Shown here in pieces: positions 9,867 to 18,493 of a stretch of 64,000 nucleotides of DNA. The position numbers and the translations under genes are program-made. Source of the DNA: CAYZGU01 sp964478165 (GTDB lineage: Bacteria; Poribacteria; WGA-4E; JAJDTR01); NCBI GenBank assembly GCA_964478165.1, contig CAYZGU010000038.1, positions 101,053 to 165,052 of the forward strand, written 5' to 3'. The notes under the pieces are model-generated. The model did not search any database. It was not told the origin of the DNA and worked only from the letters and a program-made list of their open reading frames with translations. Every line of letters starts with the position of its first letter. The stretch's first letter is position 1.

Positions 9867-9939
9867 CAACAACGCGCCTGAACATGATATCTCGCGATGG
9901 CCTTGTCGTCCCGAGATGCCATGTTCAGACGCGTGGTTG
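9867..9939. terminator. Imperfect 30-bp inverted repeat
   Basis: Bases 9867-9896 and 9910-9939 form an inverted repeat matching at 25 of 30 positions, with the core CTGAACATG intact. It lies 21 bases beyond the preceding perfect repeat, giving two hairpins in tandem after the operon. It could be a second terminator or a dispersed palindromic repeat. Confidence 0.45.
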
Positions 9940-10182
9940 GGTTAAGTTGAAAAATTGTTGTAGCATAGTGAATATCTACTCCTGATCGACACCGTGCTAA
10001 AGTAATGTAAATCAATCCAGCATTATGAGATCGAGCTCCAATCCAAACACAAATTTGAAGTAAAACGACAATTCTCTCTGTCCCGGCGGCGGCGCATGGA
10101 TTGTCTGCTGAATTGTTTCTAGCATCGCAGAAAAACGAGTTTGATTCCAGGCTTCAACTTCCTCTTTGGAGTGAGATTTCAC

Positions 10183-10212
10183 TTGCAATCTGAAAGATCG
10201 ATTGTGTATAAT
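10183..10212 (+). promoter_or_regulatory. Sigma-70 promoter of tRNA-Asn
   Basis: TTGCAA at 10183-10188 and a perfect TATAAT at 10207-10212 are separated by 18 bases. Transcription would start near 10219, about 50 bases before the tRNA. Confidence 0.7.
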
Positions 10213-10269
10213 TTGGTTCGTTCGACTTTCGGGAACAGAGCGATTAGTCGAATGGTTTAACGTTCATGA

Positions 10270-10342
10270 TCTCCCGTAGCTCAGCTGGTAGAGCAGGTGA
10301 CTGTTAATCACTTTGTCGGCGGTTCGAGTCCGTCCGGGAGAG
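10270..10342 (+). tRNA. tRNA-Asn (anticodon GTT)
   Basis: A 73-base cloverleaf can be folded by eye. The acceptor stem is TCTCCCG with CGGGAGA, the D arm is GCTC/GAGC, and the anticodon stem GGTGA/TCACT encloses the loop CTGTTAA. The T arm is GGCGG/CCGTC around TTCGAGT. The anticodon GTT reads asparagine codons. CCA is not encoded. Confidence 0.95.
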
Positions 10343-10374
10343 TTATTCGATGTACTTCTGGTTGAAGTGAAAGG

Positions 10375-10415
10375 GCATCGGCAAGGATTCAATAATCCAC
10401 GCCGGTGCTTTTTTT
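10375..10415 (+). terminator. Intrinsic terminator of tRNA-Asn
   Basis: GCATCGGC (10375-10382) pairs with GCCGGTGC (10401-10408), with one G-U pair. An inner GGATT/AATCC stem stacks in between, and seven T follow directly. This is the clearest intrinsic terminator in the window, 33 bases after the tRNA. Confidence 0.85.
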
Positions 10416-10741
10416 GTGTCCAACGAGTCATGTGGTGCAAGGTGAGCGAATCCAAGTACACCAAAAGTTGGAAATGCAACATCGAAATGCAACATCAATG
10501 AGTAGACCAGACCGCAGAATATTCGCAAGAGACATCCTCCGTCAAAATACTGTGACTAGAGATTCAAACGATTTTTTGCAGTAAGACAAAAATACAATCT
10601 CCAAAAAACTCCGTGACACGCGCGTGAAAATCTGATAAACTATAGGTTTAGTCGTGCTCACGCAGATTTACGCGGAAACTCCTGCTCACTGAGCACACGG
10701 ATTCTCCGGAATTGAGTCTTTACAACTTAAAGAGAAAAACT
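10416..10741. other. Intergenic region before dcd, with a 13-bp tandem duplication
   Basis: GAAATGCAACATC occurs twice in direct succession at 10471-10483 and 10484-10496. Nothing else is recognisable. The dcd promoter should lie here but I cannot point to a convincing one. Confidence 0.55.
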
Positions 10742-11335
10742 ATGGTTTTGTCAGACCAGGACATCGTACACTACTTGGAAATGGGTAAGATTCGAATCAT
10801 GCCAGCGCCGAACCTGTCCGAACAACTTGGCTCCTGTTCTGTTGATTTCAGATTGGGAAACATCTTCCGTGTGTTTGAACATAGCAAGCACCCCTATATA
10901 GATTTACGAGCCAAAACCGACATTGACAATCTCATGCGGAAGGTTGAAATACCAGATGGTGAGGCCTTTACGATGCAGCCGGGGGAATTTGTATTAGCCG
11001 CGACGTTGGAAAGCTTTGAACTGTCCGATGACGTAATGGCACGACTAGAAGGACGAAGCAGTCTAGGCCGACTCGGCATTATCGTCCACAGTACCGCTGG
11101 ACTTTTCGACCCTGGTTGGACAGGAACAGCAACTCTGGAACTTGGCAATCTCGGACGAATGCCAGTTAAACTGTACCCTGGTATGCGAATATGTGCATTT
11201 ACTTTCGAACCGCTATCGTCGCCTGCCAAAGTTCCTTATCGAGCAAAACCGAGCAACAAATATGCAGGACAAGTTGAACCGGGAACGAGTCGTTTTGACA
11301 AAGATCTTAAGCCTAAAGATCTAAACACCGCATGA
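10742..11335 (+). CDS. dcd: dCTP deaminase
   Basis: This 197-residue protein deaminates dCTP to dUTP, the first step of dTTP supply in many bacteria. The family core is intact: ARLEGRSSLGRLGI, then VHSTAGLFDPGWTGTATLEL, which holds the catalytic glutamate. YPGMRICAFTFEPL follows, and near the C-terminus NKYAGQVEPGTSRFDKD closes over the nucleotide. I chose ATG 10742 because MVLSDQDI is the usual N-terminus of the family; a TTG 30 bases upstream is a worse start. Some relatives are bifunctional and also hydrolyse dUTP, which cannot be decided here. The gene is monocistronic. Confidence 0.95.
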   Translation: MVLSDQDIVHYLEMGKIRIMPAPNLSEQLGSCSVDFRLGNIFRVFEHSKHPYIDLRAKTDIDNLMRKVEIPDGEAFTMQPGEFVLAATLESFELSDDVMARLEGRSSLGRLGIIVHSTAGLFDPGWTGTATLELGNLGRMPVKLYPGMRICAFTFEPLSSPAKVPYRAKPSNKYAGQVEPGTSRFDKDLKPKDLNTA

Positions 11336-11478
11336 GCATCGATATTTCTACGGTCCTAAATTATCTCTTAAACACAGAGGGATGCTCAAGCTTTCAGCAG
11401 AGCCTTGCTTAATTATTTGGCAATCCTCTCTATTCTATGTGTATATTCCCAATCAGCATGTAAGTTAGGTGATTTGTC

Positions 11479-11496
11479 ACGTCGTGAGCACGACGT
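11479..11496. promoter_or_regulatory. Palindrome, possible activator-binding site upstream of glnA
   Basis: ACGTCGTG, two bases, then CACGACGT form a perfect 8+8 inverted repeat. Its centre is about 100 bases upstream of the start site predicted from the sigma-54 promoter, the usual distance for an enhancer-binding protein such as NtrC. The sequence is not the enterobacterial NtrC consensus, so the link is inference. Confidence 0.45.
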
Positions 11497-11561
11497 ATAG
11501 CGAGCCTGACAATCATCAATCCACAGTCTAGTTTGCCCTACGCGGATGAGGCAACTGAATG

Positions 11562-11578
11562 TTGGCACACCCTTTGCT
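11562..11578 (+). promoter_or_regulatory. Sigma-54 (-24/-12) promoter of glnA
   Basis: TTGGCACACCCTTTGCT matches the sigma-54 consensus. The invariant GG is at 11564-11565 and the invariant GC at 11576-11577, exactly 12 bases apart. Transcription would start near 11589, leaving a leader of about 95 bases before the glnA ATG. A sigma-54 activator gene lies 4.4 kb downstream. Confidence 0.75.
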
Positions 11579-11683
11579 GTCTGGTCGTTTGCATCTCGAT
11601 TTTCTCATATAACAATTTCAACATGAATTAGGCAGACGCCAAATAGCAGTAAACCATTCAATGTTTCTTGAGGAGGATACGGA

Positions 11684-13099
11684 ATGACACCAAGTGAAGT
11701 AGTTTCGTTTGCGAAGGAAAAGAAAATCAAAATTGTTGATGTCAAATTCATGGATTTGCCCGGGATGTGGCAGCACTTTTCGATTCCTATAAGCGAGTTA
11801 GATGAATCGATATTTGAAGAAGGACTTGGTTTCGACGGTTCAAGTATTCGCGGATTTCAGGCAATTAACGAAAGCGACATGTTGCTCTTCCCAGATCCGA
11901 CCACAGCCATCGTGGATCCGGTCTGCAAAATTCCCACCCTAAGCATCGTTTGCAATATTAAGGATCCGATTACCCTGGAAAGCTATACGCGGGACGTACG
12001 GCATATCAGTCAAAAGGCAGAAGCCTATCTGCTTTCGACAGGAATCGCCGACACAAGTTTTTGGGGACCAGAAGCTGAATTCTTCGTATTCAATGATGTT
12101 CGGTATGGCCAAGACCACCACTCAGGATTTTATTCAGTCGATTCCGCTGAAGGCAGTTGGAATACAAGCACTGACGAAGGTCCGAACCTCGGGTACAAAC
12201 CACGCTACAAAGAAGGATATTTCCCCGTTCCGCCTTCCGACACACTGCAGGACATTCGGTCTGAGATGGTTCTCAAGATGATCGATTCTGGAATTGACGT
12301 CGAGTTACATCATCACGAAGTTGGCACAGGCGGACAGTGTGAAATTGATCTGCGATTTGATACCATGACTCGAATCGGGGACAAAATGGCCTTGTACAAA
12401 TATATTATTAAAAACACGGCTCGCGCACACGAGATGACAGCGACGTTCATGCCAAAGCCACTTTTTCAAGACAACGGGTCTGGCATGCACACTCATCAGA
12501 GCCTCTGGAAAAATGGGAAGAACATTTTCTATGACCCACAAGGCTATTCGCTCTTGAGCGAGACTGCCCTATATTATATCGGTGGCCTACTCAAGCATGC
12601 CGCCTCGCTTTGCGCAATTATCGCGCCCACGACCAACTCCTACAAAAGATTGGTCCCTGGCTATGAAGCGCCTGTGAACATTGCGTATTCGCAAAGAAAC
12701 CGTAGCGCCTGCGTACGTATCCCTGTCTATTCTAAGAGTGAAAAAGCAAAGCGCGTAGAATTCCGCACTCCGGACCCATCTTGTAATCCATATCTCGCGT
12801 TCAGTGCATTACTCATGGCAGGACTCGACGGAATCCAAAACAAGATCCACCCAGGCAATCCACTTGATAGGGATCTCTACGATCTGGAGCCGAACGAATT
12901 GGCAAGTATCGCATCAACGCCAGCCTCTTTGGCTGAGGCACTTGACGCTTTGGAAGAAGATCACGATTACCTGATAAAAGGGGACGTGATTACCCAGGAT
13001 GTGATCGACACGTGGATAGACTACAAGCGCGAAAATGAAGTTGATGCAGTTAATCTACGACCACATCCACACGAGTTTCATCTCTACTATGATATATAA
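11684..13099 (+). CDS. glnA: Glutamine synthetase type I
   Basis: This 471-residue enzyme makes glutamine from glutamate, ammonia and ATP and forms dodecamers in the cytoplasm. Visible landmarks are GFDGSSIRGF near residue 48, the metal ligand region FWGPEAEFFVF, HHHEVGTGGQCEID, NGSGMHTHQSLW, and the glutamate/ammonia loop APTTNSYKRLVPGYEAPV. Tyr399 in RDLYDLEP sits at the adenylylation position, so control by GlnE-type adenylylation is possible. Length fits the GSI-beta class. It starts at ATG 11684 behind a strong GAGGAGG site. The sigma-54 promoter upstream and the PII gene 120 bases downstream mark a nitrogen-regulated unit. Confidence 0.97.
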   Translation: MTPSEVVSFAKEKKIKIVDVKFMDLPGMWQHFSIPISELDESIFEEGLGFDGSSIRGFQAINESDMLLFPDPTTAIVDPVCKIPTLSIVCNIKDPITLESYTRDVRHISQKAEAYLLSTGIADTSFWGPEAEFFVFNDVRYGQDHHSGFYSVDSAEGSWNTSTDEGPNLGYKPRYKEGYFPVPPSDTLQDIRSEMVLKMIDSGIDVELHHHEVGTGGQCEIDLRFDTMTRIGDKMALYKYIIKNTARAHEMTATFMPKPLFQDNGSGMHTHQSLWKNGKNIFYDPQGYSLLSETALYYIGGLLKHAASLCAIIAPTTNSYKRLVPGYEAPVNIAYSQRNRSACVRIPVYSKSEKAKRVEFRTPDPSCNPYLAFSALLMAGLDGIQNKIHPGNPLDRDLYDLEPNELASIASTPASLAEALDALEEDHDYLIKGDVITQDVIDTWIDYKRENEVDAVNLRPHPHEFHLYYDI

Positions 13100-13106
13100 A
13101 TGATTT

Positions 13107-13150
13107 CTCATTCTATGGCTGCGGCCAGTTTTCCACAGCCATAGAATGAG
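13107..13150. terminator. 15-bp perfect inverted repeat between glnA and glnB
   Basis: CTCATTCTATGGCTG (13107-13121) and its perfect complement (13136-13150) enclose a 14-base loop. It starts 8 bases after the glnA stop. No T run follows, so it may only weaken readthrough into glnB or stabilise the glnA message. Confidence 0.6.
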
Positions 13151-13176
13151 CCCATGCGCGACAATGCATCGGGCAT

Positions 13177-13202
13177 TTAATCATTTAATTTAATCATTTA
13201 AT
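13177..13202. repeat. 13-bp tandem duplication upstream of glnB
   Basis: TTAATCATTTAAT occurs twice in direct succession (13177-13189, 13190-13202), ending 16 bases before the glnB start codon. It takes the place where a leader or promoter would be, so copy number could affect expression. Confidence 0.85.
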
Positions 13203-13218
13203 AGAAAAGCGATGATTG

Positions 13219-13557
13219 ATGAAAAAACTAGAGTGCATCATCCGACCCTTCAAACTCGAGGAAGTTAAAGAAGCATTGAACAATGTCGGCGTCCGCGGGA
13301 TGACTGTGAGTGAAATTCGTGGTTTTGGGAGGAGCCGTGGGCACACCGAGCTTTATCGCGGCAGTGAATATGCTATTGAATTTGTACCAAAGTTGAAACT
13401 GGAAATTGTCGTTTCGGAAAATGACGTCGATAACGTCATTGAAGTTCTACAACAATCAGCTACTACAGGAAGAATTGGCGACGGGAAGATTTTTGTAATC
13501 CCCATTGATGAGATTATTCGCATTCGCACCGGCGAACGAGGCCCTGCGGCCATCTAG
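13219..13557 (+). CDS. glnB: Nitrogen regulatory protein PII
   Basis: This 112-residue trimeric signal protein senses 2-oxoglutarate and ATP/ADP and adjusts glutamine synthetase and nitrogen uptake. MKKLECIIRPFKLEEVK is the standard N-terminus. The T-loop GHTELYRGSEYAIEF puts Tyr51 at the classical uridylylation position. TGRIGDGKIFVIPIDE is the second PII signature. ATG 13219 is the family start; the in-frame TTG one codon earlier is unlikely to be used. The ribosome-binding site is weak. It lies just downstream of glnA, separated by a hairpin, which is a common arrangement. Confidence 0.96.
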   Translation: MKKLECIIRPFKLEEVKEALNNVGVRGMTVSEIRGFGRSRGHTELYRGSEYAIEFVPKLKLEIVVSENDVDNVIEVLQQSATTGRIGDGKIFVIPIDEIIRIRTGERGPAAI

Positions 13558-13660
13558 CAACCTCCAAGGGTGATTCGTCCGTCCGGGGAATCCCCGAAAA
13601 TCTTAGGCCTGTGGAAGTGTTCGGTGTTTATTCGCTTCTTCCGGGGTCTACACTTCTAAT

Positions 13661-14608
13661 TCACTCCTTTTTAGATTCAGCTTCAATCTGTGCTTTCTGC
13701 GCGACTTTCTTTGCCTCATTTGCAAGAATGCCCGCCTGTTTTGCCAACCGTTTCGCAGCCTCAACGCGTTTCATTCCTACCCGATTTGACCATGAGACTC
13801 CAGCAATGTATCGGACATCCTTACCATCAGTTGCCGGACCATTCAGCGCTTCAGCGCCAAAATGTATCTGCAAACCACTGTTTGCAGTGTGTCGTACACC
13901 GGCGTTCAGTCCTCTTCCATCGACTTCTATACTGAAGGTCAGTTCTCCGTTCGCGAAACGAGGATGGATATCCTTACTTAGTCCAGAAAATACACCATGC
14001 AACACCTTACCAATCCCAATCTCTTCGGTGAATCGGTGATTTCCGATTCCGATGTGAGCAGAGAACTGATGAACACGCGGCAGGCTAAACGTCTTACTAA
14101 CTACAAGAAATGTCGAGTTTCGCTCATAGCGCTTCAAATCACAGACGAGGCGCTCCGCCTCATCGCCAATATTCTCGATGCCCACCGCCAGACTCGGGAG
14201 CGTACCTCCCTCGCGCAACAGGAGCAATTTTACGTTACTTAGCAGAAATCGCCTGTGCTTCATCGGCACGCTGGAGAGACCAATTTCAACTCTATCGAAA
14301 AGACCGAAGTCGAACCTCATTTCGGATTCCTCGCAGGTTGCCCTGTCTTCGTTCCGGAAAACAGAATATGTCCCGATGCCGAAAACCCCGTGCCCAACAA
14401 CGCTTCCGGTTGGAATATCAATTAGCCCACTCTCACGGAAGTAGGGTGCTCCCAAAGAAGGAGAGCAAACAATCAGAAGAAGAAAAAAAACAGGCAGACA
14501 GTAGTTTAAAAAAAAAGAAATACGAGGCCGTAGACATGAAACCAAATCAGCACTGAGGCTGTTCAACCAGTTCGAGAGTTGAAGATGGCACTTCGATCGT
14601 CGTCTCAA
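13661..14608 (-). CDS. Putative outer-membrane or envelope protein, function unknown
   Basis: I do not recognise a named family for this 315-residue protein. After a positively charged start, residues about 30-53 form a hydrophobic signal ending near SPSLGAPY. The body then alternates short polar and apolar strands with many glycines (GLIDIPTGSVVGHGVFGIG, FDFGLFDRVEIGLS, LNAGVRHTANSGLQIHFG), as in small beta-barrel outer-membrane proteins of the YjbH-like kind. The last 35 residues are rich in Ala, Lys and Glu and probably form a coiled coil. Its start codon overlaps the rpiA stop by four bases (ATGA), so it is translationally coupled to rpiA despite the unrelated role. Confidence 0.65.
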   Translation of the reverse strand: MRRRSKCHLQLSNWLNSLSADLVSCLRPRISFFLNYCLPVFFLLLIVCSPSLGAPYFRESGLIDIPTGSVVGHGVFGIGTYSVFRNEDRATCEESEMRFDFGLFDRVEIGLSSVPMKHRRFLLSNVKLLLLREGGTLPSLAVGIENIGDEAERLVCDLKRYERNSTFLVVSKTFSLPRVHQFSAHIGIGNHRFTEEIGIGKVLHGVFSGLSKDIHPRFANGELTFSIEVDGRGLNAGVRHTANSGLQIHFGAEALNGPATDGKDVRYIAGVSWSNRVGMKRVEAAKRLAKQAGILANEAKKVAQKAQIEAESKKE

Positions 14609-15288
14609 TTCGATCTCTCCTTAATCTGAATTCCAGAAGTTGTACCGACGATTACCATGTCCGCCCGGTCTACAAAAAGCCCATTTTCCACGACGCCAGG
14701 GATATTGTTAAGTTGTATCTCAGTCTGAAAAGGATGGGGAATCTCTTCAAAATGGCAGTCCAAGATAAAATTCCCGTTATCGGTGATTAAGGGGCCCTCA
14801 TCGGAACGACGCAACGTCGATTTACCACAAATCTGATTGACCTCCGCCTGAGTCGACTCCCACTCAAATTGAACTATCTCGACAGGCAGCGGAAACGTCG
14901 TTCCTAACGCAGGAACTAATTTACTTTGGTCCGCTATGACAACGAGCTGTTTGGACGCATGAGCGATAATTTTCTCCCGAACCAGGGCACCGCCACCTCC
15001 CTTAACCAGATTCATTGTTGTGTCAATTTCATCTGCGCCATCAATCGTGAGATCTGGTCTAGGATGTGCTGCCAACGTTGAAAGCTGGATACCCTCTCGA
15101 ACAGACGTTACTTCAGTCTGAGTTGATGTTGGGATTCCAAGAATATGCAGCCCGTCCCGCACTCTTCTACCCAACGCTAGTAGGGCATAGTATACCGTTG
15201 AACCGGAACCCAGTCCAACAACCATTCCAGCCTCCACGCCCTCAACGGCTTTCTCGGCCGAAATCTGTTTAAGGCGTTCTTTGTCCAT
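14605..15288 (-). CDS. rpiA: Ribose-5-phosphate isomerase A
   Basis: This 227-residue enzyme interconverts ribose 5-phosphate and ribulose 5-phosphate in the pentose phosphate pathway. The family motifs are all present: VGLGSGSTVYYALLAL near residue 25, TIDGADEID near 85 with the catalytic aspartates, and KGGGGALVREKI with the catalytic glutamate about 20 residues on. Length is normal. It starts at ATG 15288 behind AAGGAGC. It is the first gene of a two-gene unit with the envelope protein that follows. Confidence 0.96.
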   Translation of the reverse strand: MDKERLKQISAEKAVEGVEAGMVVGLGSGSTVYYALLALGRRVRDGLHILGIPTSTQTEVTSVREGIQLSTLAAHPRPDLTIDGADEIDTTMNLVKGGGGALVREKIIAHASKQLVVIADQSKLVPALGTTFPLPVEIVQFEWESTQAEVNQICGKSTLRRSDEGPLITDNGNFILDCHFEEIPHPFQTEIQLNNIPGVVENGLFVDRADMVIVGTTSGIQIKERSN

Positions 15289-16043
15289 GATTGCTCCTTA
15301 CGGTCAGTAGTTGACGACAGCTTAAGTGTAACAGAAATCAACCCATAGATCAAGTACGGAAACTGTGTCCCTCGATCTTATTGCATTTAAGCAAAGTGGT
15401 GCGCAAACAGTTTTGAGAAGGCATTTGTCATCCAAATCAGTAACGATCTATTTATCGTCAATGACAACTTTGAAGGAACACCAGTCCTTTACGGGGTTGA
15501 GGGTAATTCGACCGGGTCCGGAGAAGTCAGTGTTAATTTAATTTCGAATCACGGAGACGACCCCTAGAAAACAACGTCTTCGACATTTCTTCCTCAGTTG
15601 AATCAATACTCCCTCTAGAATTGTTAGCCAAGATTCTGACTCACTGGCCTATTGAGTTCGAATCTTGGCCGGGACAAAAGTTGAAAATGAGATGTCCAAC
15701 GCACCCCCTGTGGATCGGAAGTGATGAACTTCAAACGATTTGACAAATTTCTTTGAATTTTATCGCGCAATAGCATGAATGGAAATTTAGGTCGTCTTAA
15801 TACTTTGTGGCTCAATCAGTTTCTATCTAGTGTTTGCGAAAGCCTCGTTTCAGAGGCTTTCCTGTTTGAATGTGTGCAAAGGACGTGATACAATAGGAAC
15901 TAACGATGATGCATAAGCACATTATAATACCCTTTGCACGTTTGAGTCCTAGGTTGTTCCTGCATAGAAGATGCATGATGCAGCTTTAAGAACCTAGTCG
16001 CGCTGCTTCTCTATCAATCCATATATAACTACGAAATCCAGTC
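15289..16043. other. Gene-poor region with a possible coding remnant
   Basis: The only protein-like stretch is 15430-15567 on the plus strand, which reads DLFIVNDNFEGTPVLYGVEG and ends in NLISNHGDDP before a stop. It looks like real protein but has no start. GAAAGCCTC at 15838-15846 pairs perfectly with 15853-15861, a small hairpin that could be a terminator remnant. Confidence 0.4.
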
Positions 16044-17501
16044 ATGATGAAAAATGTCTTAGTGATTGATGATGATGAGAAAATCTGTTGGGCTTTTGAG
16101 CAGTTCCTCAAAGTCGAGGGCTACAATCCAACCATTGCCAACAGCGCTGAGAAAGGGTTACTAAGGATTCAATCAGAGCAACCAGACATGGTTTTTCTCG
16201 ACGTACGACTGCCAGGAATGAATGGCCTAGAGGCCTTGCAGGAGATTAAAACGCTCCAGCCAAATGCACATGTTGTCATTATGACGGCCTATGACGATGT
16301 GGAAACGACCATTGAAGCGATGCGGCTGCAGGCATTTGATTTCTTACCCAAACCTATTGACCTTGATGTCGCCAAATCACTCTTGAAAAAGGCGTCCAAG
16401 ATGCACATGGAGCGCAGCAAGATTAAGGTTGTAGAGTCAGCTGACGAATCGAGCTCTATGCTTGGCGCAAGAGACGCAAAAAACCACCGCCTGATAGGTA
16501 AGAGTCCCCAGATGCGCGAAGTCTACAAACTGATCGGCATCATGGCAAGCAATACGATGACAGTGCTCATAAAAGGCGACACGGGCACGGGCAAGGAACT
16601 TATCGCACGAGCTATCCATTCCAGTAGTCCGCGTCAAAAGGCACCGTTTGTGTCTGTCAATTGCGGCGCACTCCCTGACGACCTTCTTGAAAGTGAGCTC
16701 TTTGGATACGAAGCAGGTGCTTTCTCAGGCGCAGGCGTGAAGGGGAAGCCGGGTAGATTTGAACTCGCCGATGGAGGATCGCTGTTTCTCGATGAAGTAA
16801 GTAATATGAGTACGGCATTGCAAATTAAGCTACAACGTGTATTGCAGGAACAAGAGATTGAAAGACTGGGTGGCACCAAAACAATCAGAATTGATGTTAG
16901 AGTCATTGCTGCCACAAATCAAGACCTTGCCGACATGGCGAAATCGGGAAGGTTCCGTGAAGATCTCTACTACCGTTTCAAACGACTCGCGATTAACTTG
17001 CCTCCCTTGCGCGAACGTAATGGGGACATTAGCCTACTCGTAGATCATTTCCTACAACTAATCAGCACTGAATTGGGGAGGACAATCAAAGGGACCTCAG
17101 ACCCTTGCATGAATCTCTTGAAGAGATATGATTGGCCGGGACACGTACGAGAGCTTGAAAATGCAGTACGCAGCGCCGCGGTGCTTTCTCAATCTGACAT
17201 AATCCTTCCGGAACATCTGCCAACTGAGATTCTGAATTACAATGGGAGGACCAACTCGCGCCAAAACCAGTTTGAGAAAGCACTTGTACCTGCATTACGC
17301 GACATCGTCAGAGATGCACTTTCAAACAAACGAGGAGCGATATACGATGAAATCATTGCTGTCGTTGATCGAACGTTGATTCAACTCGTGATTAATGAAT
17401 TTGGGCAAAATCAGACAAAAACAGCGAATCTGCTGGGGATAAGCCGCACGACACTCTTGCAAAGAATCAAAAAATTAGGCATTGACCTCGAGAATCTATG
17501 A
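16044..17501 (+). CDS. Sigma-54-dependent response regulator, NtrC family
   Basis: This 485-residue regulator activates sigma-54 promoters. Residues 1-120 form a receiver domain with DDD at 9-11, the phosphorylated Asp53 (VFLDVRLPG) and Lys in FLPKPID. Residues about 150-395 are the AAA+ motor with Walker A GDTGTGKE (178-185), Walker B GGSLFLDEV, and the arginine-finger region FREDLYYRFKRL. The loop that touches sigma-54 reads GAFSGA (225-230) instead of the usual GAFTGA. The C-terminal 45 residues form a Fis-type helix-turn-helix (QTKTANLLGISRTTLLQRI). It starts at one of two adjacent ATGs. No histidine kinase lies nearby. The glnA sigma-54 promoter upstream makes NtrC the likely role, though this is inference. 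Confidence 0.92.
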   Translation: MMKNVLVIDDDEKICWAFEQFLKVEGYNPTIANSAEKGLLRIQSEQPDMVFLDVRLPGMNGLEALQEIKTLQPNAHVVIMTAYDDVETTIEAMRLQAFDFLPKPIDLDVAKSLLKKASKMHMERSKIKVVESADESSSMLGARDAKNHRLIGKSPQMREVYKLIGIMASNTMTVLIKGDTGTGKELIARAIHSSSPRQKAPFVSVNCGALPDDLLESELFGYEAGAFSGAGVKGKPGRFELADGGSLFLDEVSNMSTALQIKLQRVLQEQEIERLGGTKTIRIDVRVIAATNQDLADMAKSGRFREDLYYRFKRLAINLPPLRERNGDISLLVDHFLQLISTELGRTIKGTSDPCMNLLKRYDWPGHVRELENAVRSAAVLSQSDIILPEHLPTEILNYNGRTNSRQNQFEKALVPALRDIVRDALSNKRGAIYDEIIAVVDRTLIQLVINEFGQNQTKTANLLGISRTTLLQRIKKLGIDLENL

Positions 17502-18493
17502 CACGCAAACGAAACTTGCATAGATTCTTTCACAATCAGGAGAATTCTTGATAATCCGGCGTGCTCTTGGGTGAGATTAGTTATCTTGTAAGCTTGTAAC
17601 GTCGTTGTTTTCCCAAACCATCAATATGGAGAAGTATGGAACTCCTCATTCGGATAAAACCTTGCCGAATGTGAGTCTGTGTATCAATCCCCAACCTGGA
17701 AAATGGAAAAATCGTCAAATACTTTCCATATGCAATATTTCTTCTTCCCGTTTGGAACCACTAAGCTGCTGTGGACTTTCCGTCACGCAGCTAGCAATCA
17801 GTCTGCCCGAAAAAGATACCGAGCTCCAAATTGAACCTTCGAAGTGAATGACGAAAATGGCGGGCAATCAAAGTTGAATCGACTCTCACAAAAAACCATG
17901 GACCTTTTTCTTAACTCGGTGGTAAAATTAGCAAAGAAGACTTGAATCGTCTCAACAATAGCAACTGGGTTGTTTAACCATCTGGATGTCATGTCGAAAG
18001 TTTTGTTTCTTAGTACATTCTCGCTCTCCATTCTATCAATCCAGAAACTAACACATGTCCTTTCTACAACATCTGATGAAATCCTCCTCTACGGTAGCAC
18101 GGAACAAACTTCCTGCTGCAACGGACTTAAACCCTGTGCTTAACCAGACAAAGTCCGTGATACCGGCGAACTAAAACGACCCTCCCTGGCTCTAGAGTTG
18201 ACTAATAAAACCCCAACGCACGAGGAGAGCCATTCTGATAAGAAATTGAACGACATACAGGAGTGAATGTTCGGAGTCGTTGTCGTCCAGACTAAAAACT
18301 CTAGATGTATCATTCGCTCCCACATGGGTCCGCCTACCGGCACTATGAAAGATTTGGTATCATGACAAATTTATCAGCCCTAGCTTGTGACTCCCGAATT
18401 GCAACCGCACCACTTGGGAATGCGTTCTGTCTTAATCACGCTACCGTGAAACACCCTATTTTTGCACTTCTAATCCTTTATTGAGGAATTCCG
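17502..18493. other. Gene-poor region
   Basis: I find no convincing gene here. A plus-strand frame at 17605-17847 (80 codons) has no recognisable family and no good ribosome-binding site. The right end carries GAGG eight bases before the ABC-F start. Confidence 0.45.

Larger units (their letters stand above)
9740..10182. other. Intergenic region with tandem hairpins
   Basis: Apart from the two inverted repeats, I see no gene in this stretch. Its right end carries the tRNA promoter. Confidence 0.5.
11336..11683. other. glnA upstream regulatory region
   Basis: This gap has no gene but holds the sigma-54 promoter and a perfect palindrome that may bind the activator, each listed separately. Confidence 0.7.
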
